Positions 44,863 through 53,245 of a stretch of DNA of 64,000 nucleotides are shown one piece after another (the first letter of the stretch is position 1; each line of letters starts with the position of its first letter). The position numbers and the translations under genes are program-made. The notes beneath the pieces were generated by a model, which saw only the letters and a program-made list of their open reading frames with translations, was not told the origin of the DNA and did no database searches. Origin of the DNA: Corynebacterium jeikeium (lineage in GTDB: Bacteria; Actinomycetota; Actinomycetes; Mycobacteriales; Mycobacteriaceae); the NCBI RefSeq assembly GCF_000738265.1, contig NZ_JFCQ01000012.1:1-64000 (forward strand), in the 5' to 3' direction.

Positions 44863-45372
44863 GTGAGCAACAAAGATCGCGCAGGCATGTTCACCGACCG
44901 CGATAGCTTTAACCCGCAGGTCAACGCTATTCCACTGTCGGATGTGGATACCCACGCCAAGGGCCAGGCCAGCATCAGCGATCTGGTGAAGGACGCTTCC
45001 GCACAGGTCTCCTCCCTCGTCCGTTCTGAGGTCGAGCTGGCGAAGACCGAGATCGCTACCTCCGCCAAGAAGGCCGGCATCGGTGTGGGCCTGTTCGGCG
45101 CCGCCGCCATCATCCTGGCCTACAGCTCCTTCTTCCTCTTCTTCACCATCGCCGAGGCTCTGGATACCTTCCTGCCGCGCTGGCTGGCATTCCTGATCGT
45201 CTTCCTGTTCATGCTGCTGCTGGTCATCATCCTGGCTCTGGTTGGTGTGAAGCAGGTCAAGGGCGTGAAGAAGCCGGAAAAGACCATCGAGTCCGTCAGC
45301 GAGCTAAAGACCGTCATCCCGCAGGGTGGCAAGAACTCTGCGTCTGGCCGCAAGTCGGGAATGTACACCTAA
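44863..45372 (+). CDS. Small membrane protein, Phage_holin_3_6 family
   Basis: A 169-residue protein with two membrane helices (about 70-98 and 105-130; WLAFLIVFLFMLLLVIILAL) flanked by a hydrophilic N-terminus with SISDLVKDASAQVSSLVRSEVELAKTE, the typical pattern of the actinobacterial holin superfamily III-like proteins (Rv3669 position). Despite the name it is a housekeeping envelope protein, not phage. The start is GTG 44863 with AGGAG 7 nt upstream. The end is basic (GGKNSASGRKSG). Confidence 0.85.
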   Translation: MSNKDRAGMFTDRDSFNPQVNAIPLSDVDTHAKGQASISDLVKDASAQVSSLVRSEVELAKTEIATSAKKAGIGVGLFGAAAIILAYSSFFLFFTIAEALDTFLPRWLAFLIVFLFMLLLVIILALVGVKQVKGVKKPEKTIESVSELKTVIPQGGKNSASGRKSGMYT

Positions 45373-45390
45373 ATTCCTTAAGCTCTTTAC

Positions 45391-46314
45391 ATGACGTCCG
45401 AAGACCCCCACGCTTCAGATCCGCACACCCCGCATGCCACTTTTGTGCATTCGCGGGGTGTGCGCCTTCGCGTAGACGTACAAGGCCCCCGCTACGCACC
45501 GTTGGTGTTGTTCATCCACGGCTTCGGCGGTGGCGCCTTCGACTGGCACCCGCTGATGCAGCAGCTGGCTGGCGAGGATCTGCGCCTGGCCGCCGTCGAC
45601 CTTCGTGGCTATGGGCGCTCGGACAAAACGCCACGCGGCTACGACCTGACCACCGCAGCCAGCGACATGGCCGGGGTGATCCGGGGCCTGGGCTACACGA
45701 CCGCCACGGTGGTCGGTCACGGCTACGGCGGCATGGTCGCCTGGACGTTGGTGGCGCACCACCCGGATCGCGTCCGCCGCTTCATCACTTTGTCTTCGGT
45801 TAACCCGCTGTTGCGCTTCCGCGGCATTCTGGCGCAGCCTTTTTCCCAGCCGCACTTCGCCCGTCGCATTCTTTCCGCCCAGCTGCCGCGCCTTCCGGAG
45901 CGCAAGTTGCTGGCGGACAACGCTGCGGCCGCCGAAAAGATCTTTAGGGCTGGTGTGGCCCCAGGTTTTAGGGATACGGACGCCTACTTCCGCAACGCCA
46001 CACTTCGCCGCGAAGCTATGCAGGTGGATAAGGTCGCACATCTTTCCTGCGAATACCTACGTTGGCCCTTCCGCAGCCGCTTCCGCCCCGAGGGCACTAG
46101 GTTCGAGCGGACATTCCCCGACCACGTTGAGGTGCCGCTGCTGGCCATCGACGGCAGCATGGATCCCGTTTTCGACGAAGCCTTGGCGGAGAAGTCCGCC
46201 CGGCGCGCCGCAACGGCCGACCGGCGGGTGCTGTTCGGCGTGGGGCACTATCCGCACGTCGAAGATCCCCACTGCATTGCAGAGATCATCCGCGAACAGG
46301 CGAACGCACGCTAG
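45391..46314 (+). CDS. Alpha/beta hydrolase (epoxide hydrolase-like)
   Basis: A 307-residue alpha/beta hydrolase. Oxyanion motif LFIHGFGGGAFDW, DLRGYGRSDKTPRGYD, nucleophile position VVGHGYGGMVAW with Gly-Tyr instead of an obvious Asp or Ser: the GHxxG elbow reads G-H-G-Y-G, so the expected nucleophile is absent. Asp in IDGSMDPVF and His in GVGHYPHVEDP are present. It sits 18 bp after the membrane-protein gene and matches Rv3670 (ephE) by position. The missing nucleophile makes enzymatic activity doubtful. Confidence 0.82.
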   Translation: MTSEDPHASDPHTPHATFVHSRGVRLRVDVQGPRYAPLVLFIHGFGGGAFDWHPLMQQLAGEDLRLAAVDLRGYGRSDKTPRGYDLTTAASDMAGVIRGLGYTTATVVGHGYGGMVAWTLVAHHPDRVRRFITLSSVNPLLRFRGILAQPFSQPHFARRILSAQLPRLPERKLLADNAAAAEKIFRAGVAPGFRDTDAYFRNATLRREAMQVDKVAHLSCEYLRWPFRSRFRPEGTRFERTFPDHVEVPLLAIDGSMDPVFDEALAEKSARRAATADRRVLFGVGHYPHVEDPHCIAEIIREQANAR

Positions 46315-46320
46315 GCGGCA

Positions 46321-47538
46321 CTACTCCGCCACGCAGGCCCCGGTGTCGGCACTGTCGTGGTGCTTGTTCACGTCCCCGACATGGCTGAGGACTTCCTGCT
46401 TCGTCAAAGCGTAGCCCGTGTCCTTCTCATTCACGTCCGCGCCGAAGACCAACCCCAGCACGTGCCCGTTCGTGTCTATCAGCGGACCGCCGGAGTTCCC
46501 CTGCACCACGGATCCGCGCAGCGAGTAGCTTTCGCGCTCCACGCGGGCGTTGGCATAGATATTCGGGCCACTGACCACGAACTTCTCGCGGATACGCGCG
46601 GGCGATGCCTGGAACGGTCCGCCGTGCGGGTACCCCATGACGATTGCGTCCTGCCCTTGCTTACCCTCGTCCTCGGCCCACTTCATCGGCACGAAGGGCA
46701 GGTCGGCGCTGTGCAGCAGCGCGATATCCTGCTGCGGGTTGTAGTAGACAACCTTGGCCTCGTGTGGCCCGTCCTTGGTGGCCAGCGTGACCTTGTCGGT
46801 ACCGGCAACGACGTGGGCGTTCGTCATCACCATATCCTTGTCGATCACCCATCCACTGCCCTGCAGGATGCGGCTGCATTGTTCCGCCTCTCCCACAACG
46901 CGCACCACGCTTTCGCGCGTGTTCTTGACCGCCGGGGATCGCATCAAGGCGTTGTCAGGCGGGTCGACTTCCGTGGTCGGGAGGTTCTCCATCGGATCCG
47001 CGATCATCGGGAAGCCCGAGTCGTTGATCAGCTGGGAGGTCTGCGCCGGTAGCTGCTTAAACCAGGCTGGGGCGGAATTGCCGACCGCACCGAGGATCCT
47101 GCTGCCCTTGATCGCTTTGCCGAACCCGCCGACGTTCCCGGTGGCAATTGGCACCAGCACTAGCCACACGATCAGCAGCGTCGTAAAAACCTGCACGATC
47201 GCGCCGACGACCGATTCCAATCGCAGCAGCTCGCGGGTGCGGATCTTATCCCGCAGGTTCGCGCCGATGCTGGAGCCAATGGCGTAGCCCACGACCACGA
47301 CCACCGTCACCGTGATCAGCGCCGCAAAGAAGCGGGCACTGTGGTTATCGCTGAAGTTTTCCTCCGCCACTCGCACCGCGATCGGCACCAGTTTCACGCC
47401 GAAGAAGCCGCCGAGGATCACGCCCACAAAGCTCAGCGCAGCGCTAAACCCGCCCTGGCGGTACCCAGAGGTCAACGCGCCGAGGCACACGAACACCAGC
47501 ACGATGTCGAGGATCGTTGCTCCCGTCATCCCGGTCAT
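46321..47538 (-). CDS. marP: Membrane-anchored serine protease MarP
   Basis: Rv3671c-type periplasmic trypsin-like protease, which in M. tuberculosis supports acid and oxidative-stress resistance. The N-terminal 160 residues form a four-helix CvpA-type membrane domain; the C-terminal protease shows the triad His in TNAHVVAGTDK, Asp in QDIALLHSAD and Ser in QGNSGGPLIDTNG. Cysteines in EAEQCSRIL and at the C-terminus (DTGACVAE) match the regulatory disulfide described for MarP. It starts with an ATGA overlap with the upstream Nudix gene. Confidence 0.93.
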   Translation of the reverse strand: MTGMTGATILDIVLVFVCLGALTSGYRQGGFSAALSFVGVILGGFFGVKLVPIAVRVAEENFSDNHSARFFAALITVTVVVVVGYAIGSSIGANLRDKIRTRELLRLESVVGAIVQVFTTLLIVWLVLVPIATGNVGGFGKAIKGSRILGAVGNSAPAWFKQLPAQTSQLINDSGFPMIADPMENLPTTEVDPPDNALMRSPAVKNTRESVVRVVGEAEQCSRILQGSGWVIDKDMVMTNAHVVAGTDKVTLATKDGPHEAKVVYYNPQQDIALLHSADLPFVPMKWAEDEGKQGQDAIVMGYPHGGPFQASPARIREKFVVSGPNIYANARVERESYSLRGSVVQGNSGGPLIDTNGHVLGLVFGADVNEKDTGYALTKQEVLSHVGDVNKHHDSADTGACVAE

Positions 47539-48416
47539 GGTGCGCCTCCGTTTCTGCCTTGTTCTTCTGCTCTGTCGAACCCTTCTTTCATCTCCCCTAG
47601 CGCCTCGCCGTTGGCGGAGCTAGCCAGGGTTGTAAAGAGGTTATGCGGTTCGTCGGCACCATCTTCGCCTCCGCCGCTGGACCAGGGTTCCTCCCAGCCT
47701 GCGCGGCGTAAGAGCGCGTTGATCACGCCTCCGGTGAAGCCCCACAACACCAGCGGTTTCTCCTCACCGATGGGCAGCGTCCAGGCGGGCCCGCGCCAGC
47801 CGTACACCCCGACCTCGAAGCGTTGTTGGGGGTTTACTAACTCGGGCAGCGGGTAGGGCTCTACCCAATCGTTTTCGGTCGTGGGGCACTCTACTCGATG
47901 GGGATGACGCCACCACGCCACCACCGGCACCACCGCAAAGTTCGTGCGATCAATGTAGATCGGCTGCAGCACTGCAAACGGCTCCACCGTGTCCGGGTTC
48001 AGCCCTGTTTCCTCTTCGGCCTCCCGCAGGGCAGTGTCGATCGGCCCAGCGTCGGCTTCCTCCACGCCTCCTCCGGGGAAGGCTACTTGTCCGCTGTGGT
48101 TGCGCATCGTCGGCGCGCGGTGGGTCAGCAGCATGGTTGCGTCGGCGGGGATGGCCTGCCTTCCTGTGGCGCCGGCGGGGCGGGTGAAGGTGGCGTCACC
48201 AGAAAGAAGAATCAGCACCGCAGAGTAGCGTGGCGGGCGGCCGTGCTCGTCGGTCTCCGGGACGATGCGGGCGGAGTCGTTGAGGTATTGGTGGATGTCC
48301 ACCTCGCGGCAGTCGCGGGCGAAGTCGCGCAGCCATTCGGGCAGGTCGGCGGACAGTTCCGGTTGGGTCTGCGCATGGGCGAGCCACTGGGCTAGGTGCG
48401 AACTCGGGCGGGTCAT
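47535..48416 (-). CDS. Nudix hydrolase, CoA pyrophosphatase-like
   Basis: Hydrolyses a nucleoside diphosphate-linked substrate, probably CoA or its derivatives. The Nudix box is GGGVEEADAGPIDTALREAE followed by EETG. At 293 residues it has an N-terminal extension (HLAQWLAHAQTQPELSAD) typical of the Rv3672c group. It overlaps the thioredoxin-like gene upstream by 4 bp and marP downstream by 4 bp, so the three are translationally coupled. Confidence 0.9.
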   Translation of the reverse strand: MTRPSSHLAQWLAHAQTQPELSADLPEWLRDFARDCREVDIHQYLNDSARIVPETDEHGRPPRYSAVLILLSGDATFTRPAGATGRQAIPADATMLLTHRAPTMRNHSGQVAFPGGGVEEADAGPIDTALREAEEETGLNPDTVEPFAVLQPIYIDRTNFAVVPVVAWWRHPHRVECPTTENDWVEPYPLPELVNPQQRFEVGVYGWRGPAWTLPIGEEKPLVLWGFTGGVINALLRRAGWEEPWSSGGGEDGADEPHNLFTTLASSANGEALGEMKEGFDRAEEQGRNGGAP

Positions 48417-49108
48417 AGGGCTTCCTTCACCGCCTTTTCCATCTCCTCTGCACTGCGGAAGGTCTGCGCGTACAGGCGCGCCCGGGTGCCGTCGGGGCGG
48501 TAGACCACGGTCAGCGGCACGACCTTCGGCAGCTTCGCCGCGGAGTCGAAGGTGTGGTTGGAATCCTGGAAGCTCGGCAGGCTATCCACGCCCAGGTCGC
48601 GCAGCATGTCGGCACCGGCCTGGCCCTTCGCATCCAGGTGCACGCCCACGACGTTCCACTCGGGGTGGTCGGCGGCGAGCTGCTGAATCATCGGCAGTTC
48701 CTTGCGGCACGGCGCGCACCACCAGGCCCACACGTTCACGACGGCGGGCTTGCCGGCCAGGCGCTCGGCCAGGGAGGTACTCGCCTTTGCGTCGGCGCTG
48801 CCCTTACTGTCCGCGCTGCCCTCCGTCAGGCACGGCAGGCGCACGTCCTTCAGCTCAGCGTGAGGGCTCACGGAGGCCTCTCCCGCGCCTTCCGGGCAGC
48901 GGACCTTGTGCGTGACCTCGACAGGACCTTCGGCGGCGGAGGCCGAGGGGGCGTCCTCCACCGAAGAACTAGCCCCACCCGCGTTGTCCGCAGAATCCCC
49001 GCGCAACGCCATGACCAGCGGCACGCAAGCAATCGCAATACCGACGACCAGCGTGACGGCGATGATGATCGCGCGCGTGCGAGCGGAGTGTTCGACAGGT
49101 GCAGACAT
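48413..49108 (-). CDS. Membrane-anchored thioredoxin-like protein (TlpA/ResA type)
   Basis: An extracytoplasmic thiol-disulfide oxidoreductase. An N-terminal anchor (residues about 12-32, IIIAVTLVVGIAIACVPLVM) precedes a Ser/Ala-rich linker and a thioredoxin fold with the active site WAWWCAPCRKELPM. The cis-Pro region reads VVPLTVVY. The length is 231 residues. Corresponds to Rv3673c. It starts 9 bp after nth and overlaps the Nudix gene. Substrates could include cytochrome c or MarP disulfides, which is inference. Confidence 0.92.
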   Translation of the reverse strand: MSAPVEHSARTRAIIIAVTLVVGIAIACVPLVMALRGDSADNAGGASSSVEDAPSASAAEGPVEVTHKVRCPEGAGEASVSPHAELKDVRLPCLTEGSADSKGSADAKASTSLAERLAGKPAVVNVWAWWCAPCRKELPMIQQLAADHPEWNVVGVHLDAKGQAGADMLRDLGVDSLPSFQDSNHTFDSAAKLPKVVPLTVVYRPDGTRARLYAQTFRSAEEMEKAVKEAL

Positions 49109-49117
49109 AACAGGAAA

Positions 49118-49924
49118 TCAGTCTACCTGGCCACTCGGGCCGAACCCCGCCATATCCAGGAGGTGCTCGCGGTCGTCCGACTTAATCATTGTTGACGCCA
49201 CCTCGGGGTCAGCCGGCCCCGCGACCCCGAAGCTAGGGCACTGGTGTGCCAGGAAGCAGGCTCCACAGGCTGCCCGGCGGGAGTGGCAAATGCGGCGGCC
49301 GTGGAAGATCGCCCGGTGGGAAAAGAGGGTCCATTCTTTTCGCTCGATGAGCTCCATGAGGTCGCGTTCGACCTGCACGGGGTCTTCGTGCTCCGTCAGC
49401 TTCCAGCGGCGGGCCAAGCGCCCCAGGTGCGTATCTACGGTGATGCCCGGGGTGTCGAAAGCGTTGCCGAGCACCACGTTTGCGGTTTTGCGCCCCACAC
49501 CGGGGAGCTTCACTAGTTGCTCCAACGTGTCCGGGACTTCGCCTTCGTAGTTGTCCTCGATGGCCTGGCCGAGGCCGACGATGCTCTTAGCCTTGGAGCG
49601 GTAAAAGCCAGTGGACTTGATGATCTGTTCGACCTCCTCGAGGTTGGCCTCCGCATAGTCGGCCGCGGTGCGATAGCGACGGAACAGCGCCGGGGTCACA
49701 GCATTCACGCGCTTGTCCGTGCACTGGGCGGACAGAACGGTGGCTACCAGCAGCTCCAGGGGATTGCTAAAGTCCAGCTCACAGAATGCATTCGGGTAAG
49801 CCACGGCGAGGGTGCGGTTGATTTTCCGGGCGCGACGCTTGCGCCCAAGAGGGGTTTCCTTTCCCTTCGCCGCGATGTGCGAGCCGATGCGGGGTAGCGT
49901 CGGGGGCGTGGGCTGAGCAGACAT
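49118..49924 (-). CDS. nth: Endonuclease III
   Basis: A bifunctional DNA glycosylase/AP lyase for oxidised pyrimidines. The helix-hairpin-helix [14 protein letters not shown] carries the catalytic Lys, [11 protein letters not shown] carries the catalytic Asp, and the 4Fe-4S cluster ligands are spaced C-X6-C-X2-C-X5-C ([17 protein letters not shown]). I chose ATG 49924 ([11 protein letters not shown], 268 residues); a second ATG at 49942 lies in a short duplicated stretch (GACATGGAACCT twice) and either could be used. It is the first gene of the nth-tlpA-Nudix-marP operon and is divergent from glxR. Confidence 0.93.
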   Translation of the reverse strand: MSAQPTPPTLPRIGSHIAAKGKETPLGRKRRARKINRTLAVAYPNAFCELDFSNPLELLVATVLSAQCTDKRVNAVTPALFRRYRTAADYAEANLEEVEQIIKSTGFYRSKAKSIVGLGQAIEDNYEGEVPDTLEQLVKLPGVGRKTANVVLGNAFDTPGITVDTHLGRLARRWKLTEHEDPVQVERDLMELIERKEWTLFSHRAIFHGRRICHSRRAACGACFLAHQCPSFGVAGPADPEVASTMIKSDDREHLLDMAGFGPSGQVD

Positions 49925-50016
49925 GGAACCTTCAGCGGACATGGAACCTGTGGAACCTTCAGAATCGGCAGAACTGATCGATAATATTCCTAATGTACCC
50001 GGGCTCGGATTAGGTC

Positions 50017-50032
50017 TGTGACATAGTTGGGT
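50017..50032. promoter_or_regulatory. GlxR half-site upstream of glxR
   Basis: TGTGACATAGTTGGGT fits the left half and centre of TGTGANNTANNTCACA but not the right TCACA. It lies about 100 bp upstream of glxR; autoregulation is known in C. glutamicum, so this is a candidate, not a firm site. Confidence 0.35.
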
Positions 50033-50130
50033 ATGGTTTAACAAAAGAGACGAACCCTACATTCGAGCGCGACATAGACCAGGTGGTCACCCCAGCCACC
50101 GCGACGCCAGAAACGGAAGTGAAACTTAGG

Positions 50131-50814
50131 ATGGCAGAAGTATCCGAGATACTATCAAGGGCAGGCATCTTCCAAGGTGTTGAACCCACCGCGGTGCGTA
50201 CCCTTATTGACCAGCTGGATACCGTCAAGTTCCCGCGTGGCACCACCATTTTCGAAGAAGGCGAGCCCGGCGACCGTCTGTACATCATCATCAGCGGCAA
50301 GGTGAAGCTCGCCCGTCATTCGGTCGATGGGCGCGAAAACCTACTGACGGTCATGGGGCCATCCGACATGTTCGGCGAGCTGTCTATCTTCGATCCGGGC
50401 CCGCGCACCTCATCTGCCGTCTGCGTGACGGAGCTCCACGCAGCGACGATGGATTCCGTCATGCTGCACAACTGGATCAGCGAGCACCCGGAGATCGCCG
50501 AGCAGCTGCTGCGCGTGCTGGCTCGCCGCCTGCGCCGCACCAACAACTCCCTGGCGGACCTGATTTTCACAGACGTTCCCGGCCGCGTGGCCAAGGCTCT
50601 GCTGCAGCTGGCCAACCGCTTCGGCACGCAGGAGGGCACGGCGCTGCGCGTGCACCACGACCTGACGCAGGAAGAGATCGCCCAGCTGGTGGGCGCTTCG
50701 CGCGAGACGGTGAACAAGGCGCTGGCCGAATTCGCCCACCGCGGTTGGATCCGCCTGGAGGGCAAGTCGGTGCTGATCTCCGACACTGAGCGCCTGGCTA
50801 AGCGCGCTCGTTAA
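50131..50814 (+). CDS. glxR: cAMP-dependent global regulator GlxR
   Basis: CRP/FNR-family dimeric regulator of carbon metabolism. The 227-residue product has the cyclic-nucleotide domain ([37 protein letters not shown] with the phosphate-binding Glu, Arg, Thr and Ser), a long dimer helix and a winged helix-turn-helix ([20 protein letters not shown]). ATG 50131 ([14 protein letters not shown]) gives the canonical N-terminus; upstream in-frame codons are not conserved. Divergent from nth; position matches Rv3676 (crp). Confidence 0.97.
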   Translation: MAEVSEILSRAGIFQGVEPTAVRTLIDQLDTVKFPRGTTIFEEGEPGDRLYIIISGKVKLARHSVDGRENLLTVMGPSDMFGELSIFDPGPRTSSAVCVTELHAATMDSVMLHNWISEHPEIAEQLLRVLARRLRRTNNSLADLIFTDVPGRVAKALLQLANRFGTQEGTALRVHHDLTQEEIAQLVGASRETVNKALAEFAHRGWIRLEGKSVLISDTERLAKRAR

Positions 50815-50838
50815 GCGCTAAACGCTAAGCGGTGCAAG

Positions 50839-50867
50839 CCAGCGCTAAACCGGGGGTTAAGCGCTGG
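50839..50867. terminator. Hairpin between glxR and metallohydrolase
   Basis: CCAGCGCTAAACC pairs with GGTTAAGCGCTGG (one mismatch) around GGG, in the gap of two convergent genes. There is no T-run. The surrounding 50812-50880 holds several GCGCTAA/GCGCTGG variants. Confidence 0.55.
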
Positions 50868-50879
50868 GGGTAGCGCGCG

Positions 50880-51710
50880 CTAGTTTTCATCGCCGCTCAG
50901 GAAGCGCAGCGTCACGCGAGTGGACTGTGCGGCAGCGTTACGCAGAACCGGGTCGACATCCGTGTAGATCTCATCCACAATGTCGTTCACCGAGGCATCG
51001 TCGCCCAGCTTCTTCAGAGCTTCCTTGACCTGCTCCAGTCGCTGCTCGCGACGGTCGATGTACTTCTGTGCCACCTCGGCCAGGTTCGGCTGATCCGGAC
51101 CGTGGCCCGGCAGCAGTGGCTTGTCCTGTCCGCGCTCGCGCAGCTTAGCCAGCGTCTCCAGGTAAGCCCCCAGGTCGCCGTCGGTCTCGGAGATCATGGT
51201 GGTGTGGCGACCGGCCAGGGTGTCGCCGGTAATGATGCCCTCCACGTCGGAATCATCGGTACCACCGTTGGAGTGGATGAAGAAGGCCACGCAGTCGGAG
51301 GTGTGGCCAGGGCAGTGCACGACCTCAATGGTCGGGGTCAGGCCTTCGAAGGAGATGATCTCCCCGTCCTTAAGCTCGTCAGCTGCGATGCAGTACTGCT
51401 TGTCGAAGGCGCGGATCGGTGCGCCGGAGATCTGGCGGAAGCGCTGGGCACCATTAGCGTGATCCGCATGGCGGTGCGTCAGCAGCACAACTCCGATGTT
51501 TGCGCCCCCTTCGGTGGCCTTGGTGTTCAGCACGTTCAGGTGACCTTCGTCTTGCGGACCCGGATCCACCACAACGGATACTGTGTCGTTTTCCCCTCGA
51601 ATCACCCAGGAGTTCGTACCTTCCAGGGCAGCGTAGCTGGGGTTCGGCGCGAGTACGACGCCGACGTTCGGGGTTACTGGGCGTAGTTGGCTATAAGCAG
51701 GGTGCTCCAT
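50880..51710 (-). CDS. Metallo-beta-lactamase fold hydrolase (Rv3677c type)
   Basis: A 276-residue zinc hydrolase of the glyoxalase-II-like/RNase Z-like group. The zinc-binding motif is LLTHRHADHANGA, with further ligands in VVHCPGHTSD and GDTLAGRH. The substrate is unknown. ATG 51710 (MEHPAYSQLRP) has GGGAGG at good spacing, which decides against the in-frame GTG at 51737. Last gene of the whcA-DUF4177-ridA run. Confidence 0.9.
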   Translation of the reverse strand: MEHPAYSQLRPVTPNVGVVLAPNPSYAALEGTNSWVIRGENDTVSVVVDPGPQDEGHLNVLNTKATEGGANIGVVLLTHRHADHANGAQRFRQISGAPIRAFDKQYCIAADELKDGEIISFEGLTPTIEVVHCPGHTSDCVAFFIHSNGGTDDSDVEGIITGDTLAGRHTTMISETDGDLGAYLETLAKLRERGQDKPLLPGHGPDQPNLAEVAQKYIDRREQRLEQVKEALKKLGDDASVNDIVDEIYTDVDPVLRNAAAQSTRVTLRFLSGDEN

Positions 51711-51738
51711 GCCTCCCAGTGTAGATCGAACCGCCAAA

Positions 51739-52206
51739 TTATGCGCTGATCTGCGCGATGATTTCTACTTCTACGGGGGCATTCAGTGGCAGTGCGGCCA
51801 CGCCGACTGCGGCGCGGGCGTGCACACCAGCCTCGCCGAAAATCTGGCCTAACAGTTCCGAAGCCCCGTTAATCACTCCCGGCTGGCCACCGAAGTCGGC
51901 CGTAGAGGCTACGAATCCGTTGACCTTCACGATCCGCTCGATGTTTTCGATACCCACCAGGTCGTCGATGGCGGCAATGGCGTTCAGTGCGGCGGTACGG
52001 GCGGCGTCATAAGCCTGCTCCTCTGTCACATCGGCGCCTACCAGACCCGTGACGGGCAATGCACCGTCGACGAAGGGCAGCTGGCCGGAGGTGTAGACGA
52101 TATTGCCGCTGCGCACGGCGGGAACATAGGCGGCCACTGGTGCGGCCACCGGCGGTAGCTGCAGCCCCAGTTCCCCGAGCTTTGCGCGGAAGTTGTTCTG
52201 TGCCAT
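51739..52206 (-). CDS. RidA-family enamine/imine deaminase
   Basis: A 155-residue trimeric YjgF/RidA-type protein that hydrolyses reactive enamine intermediates. Motifs VYTSGQLPFVDG and VEIIAQISA; the usual catalytic Arg region reads VHARAAVGVAALPLNAPVEVE. The N-terminal part is a little longer than in the minimal family. The gap to the metallohydrolase gene is 28 bp. Rv3678c position. Confidence 0.9.
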   Translation of the reverse strand: MAQNNFRAKLGELGLQLPPVAAPVAAYVPAVRSGNIVYTSGQLPFVDGALPVTGLVGADVTEEQAYDAARTAALNAIAAIDDLVGIENIERIVKVNGFVASTADFGGQPGVINGASELLGQIFGEAGVHARAAVGVAALPLNAPVEVEIIAQISA

Positions 52207-52249
52207 GTGTTTTCGTGTGCTTGAGCTTGTGGTTTCTAGCTTTTAGTTT

Positions 52250-52408
52250 TTACTGCTCCAGCGGGCGCTTCATGTATGCCACGTGCTGCTCGCCGGTCGG
52301 GCCAGGCAGGACGGATACGAGCTCCCAGCCATCCTGACCCCAGTTGTCCAGGATCTGCTTAGTGGCGTGAGTGAGCAGCGGTACGGTTACGTATTCCCAG
52401 TTAGTCAT
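52250..52408 (-). CDS. DUF4177 small protein, 52 aa
   Basis: A 52-residue protein starting MTNWEYVTVPLL with the DUF4177 pattern W-E-Y-x6-L...LDNWGQDGWELVSV and ending AYMKRPLEQ. Function unknown. ATG 52408 gives the conserved N-terminus; no signal peptide or membrane segment is seen. It lies between whcA and ridA with about 40-bp gaps. Confidence 0.85.
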   Translation of the reverse strand: MTNWEYVTVPLLTHATKQILDNWGQDGWELVSVLPGPTGEQHVAYMKRPLEQ

Positions 52409-52449
52409 GGCCACCACTGTAGCGCGTGCGGAAGTTCTTACTGCGGCAA

Positions 52450-52824
52450 TTACTGCTTTGCTGCCTGGGTAGCCTCCAGCTGGCCTGCGAAGAAGTCCGC
52501 CCAGCTGTTGATTTCGGGGTGCTTGCGCAGAAGTGCACGACGCTGGCGCTCGGTCATGCCACCCCACACGCCGAATTCCACCTTGTTATCCAGAGCGTCG
52601 GCACGGCACTGCAGCACCACTGGGCAGTGACGGCAGATCGCTACAGCCTTGCGCTGCGCTGCACCCTTTACAAATAGCTCGTCCGGATCCACGTTGCGGC
52701 AGTGCGCCTGCGTAATCCACTCGCCGCGGTTGTTGAAGGACTCGCGGGTCGTGATTTGTTCAGCTGGCTGGCAGGTCGGCTTGGCGCCACTGTTGGCCGT
52801 CGTGCGGGCAAGCGATGCAGTCAT
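52450..52824 (-). CDS. whcA: WhiB-family iron-sulfur regulator (WhcA-type)
   Basis: A 4Fe-4S transcription factor. Of 124 residues, the four cluster cysteines are Cys42, Cys64, Cys67 and Cys73 (CRNV; CRHCPVVLQC), followed by the WhiB signature GVWGGMTERQRR and a basic C-terminus. ATG 52824 has GGAGGAAGAG upstream. Its place next to pbp1a and the ridA run matches whcA of C. glutamicum and whiB4 (Rv3681c); WhcA there modulates the oxidative-stress response. Confidence 0.9.
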   Translation of the reverse strand: MTASLARTTANSGAKPTCQPAEQITTRESFNNRGEWITQAHCRNVDPDELFVKGAAQRKAVAICRHCPVVLQCRADALDNKVEFGVWGGMTERQRRALLRKHPEINSWADFFAGQLEATQAAKQ

Positions 52825-53245
52825 TCTCTTCCTCCGAAACGTGCCCCTGGCAGTGTGGCTGTGGCGCCTTGTGCGCCGGCTGGTTTCTGTTGCCGCCAAC
52901 CGCCTTGGAGGCTTGCTCTACTGGTAATTTTATTCACAAGTTTTCAGAAGTGTCGAATGCGTCACATTTTGGGGGTAATTGATATCCACATGACATTTCG
53001 CTGTAAGCATGCAGTGAGCCACCTTCAGCCATACGCCTGACTTCCTGCGTTTTCGCTCTTCTTTTTGACGCCCTCACAATCCCGCTGGTCACACCACCAA
53101 ACAAAGTGGCGTAAATCACATGGCTGGTTGGATCCAGCCCTGCAGCCCGAACAGACGTTGCCTACTTATATGCGCATACCCCGTCGGGGGGACGCAGCAC
53201 CCCCAGCGGTGGGGAAGGAGGGCGTCCTAGAGAAAGGGCAAAGGG
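52825..53245. promoter_or_regulatory. whcA-pbp1a divergent control region
   Basis: 421 bp without a convincing gene. It holds a GlxR-like palindrome (53105-53120), a pyrimidine tract ending TGACGCC (53056-53072), and the promoters for both genes, which I cannot place. The short open frames are not supported by ribosome sites. Confidence 0.5.
53105..53120. promoter_or_regulatory. GlxR-like site upstream of pbp1a
   Basis: AGTGGCGTAAATCACA matches TGTGANNTANNTCACA at 10 of 12 defined positions, with a perfect right half. It lies 125 bp before the pbp1a start, so activation or effects on whcA are both possible. Confidence 0.5.

Noticed and set aside
44863..45372. Holin-like gene as evidence of a prophage
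   Set aside because: This family is a vertically inherited actinobacterial membrane protein in a conserved chromosomal position; no other phage genes are near.
50812..50880. GCGCTAA/GCGCTGG cluster as a CRISPR or attachment site
   Set aside because: The units are short and irregular and are better explained by one imperfect hairpin plus flanking variants between convergent genes.
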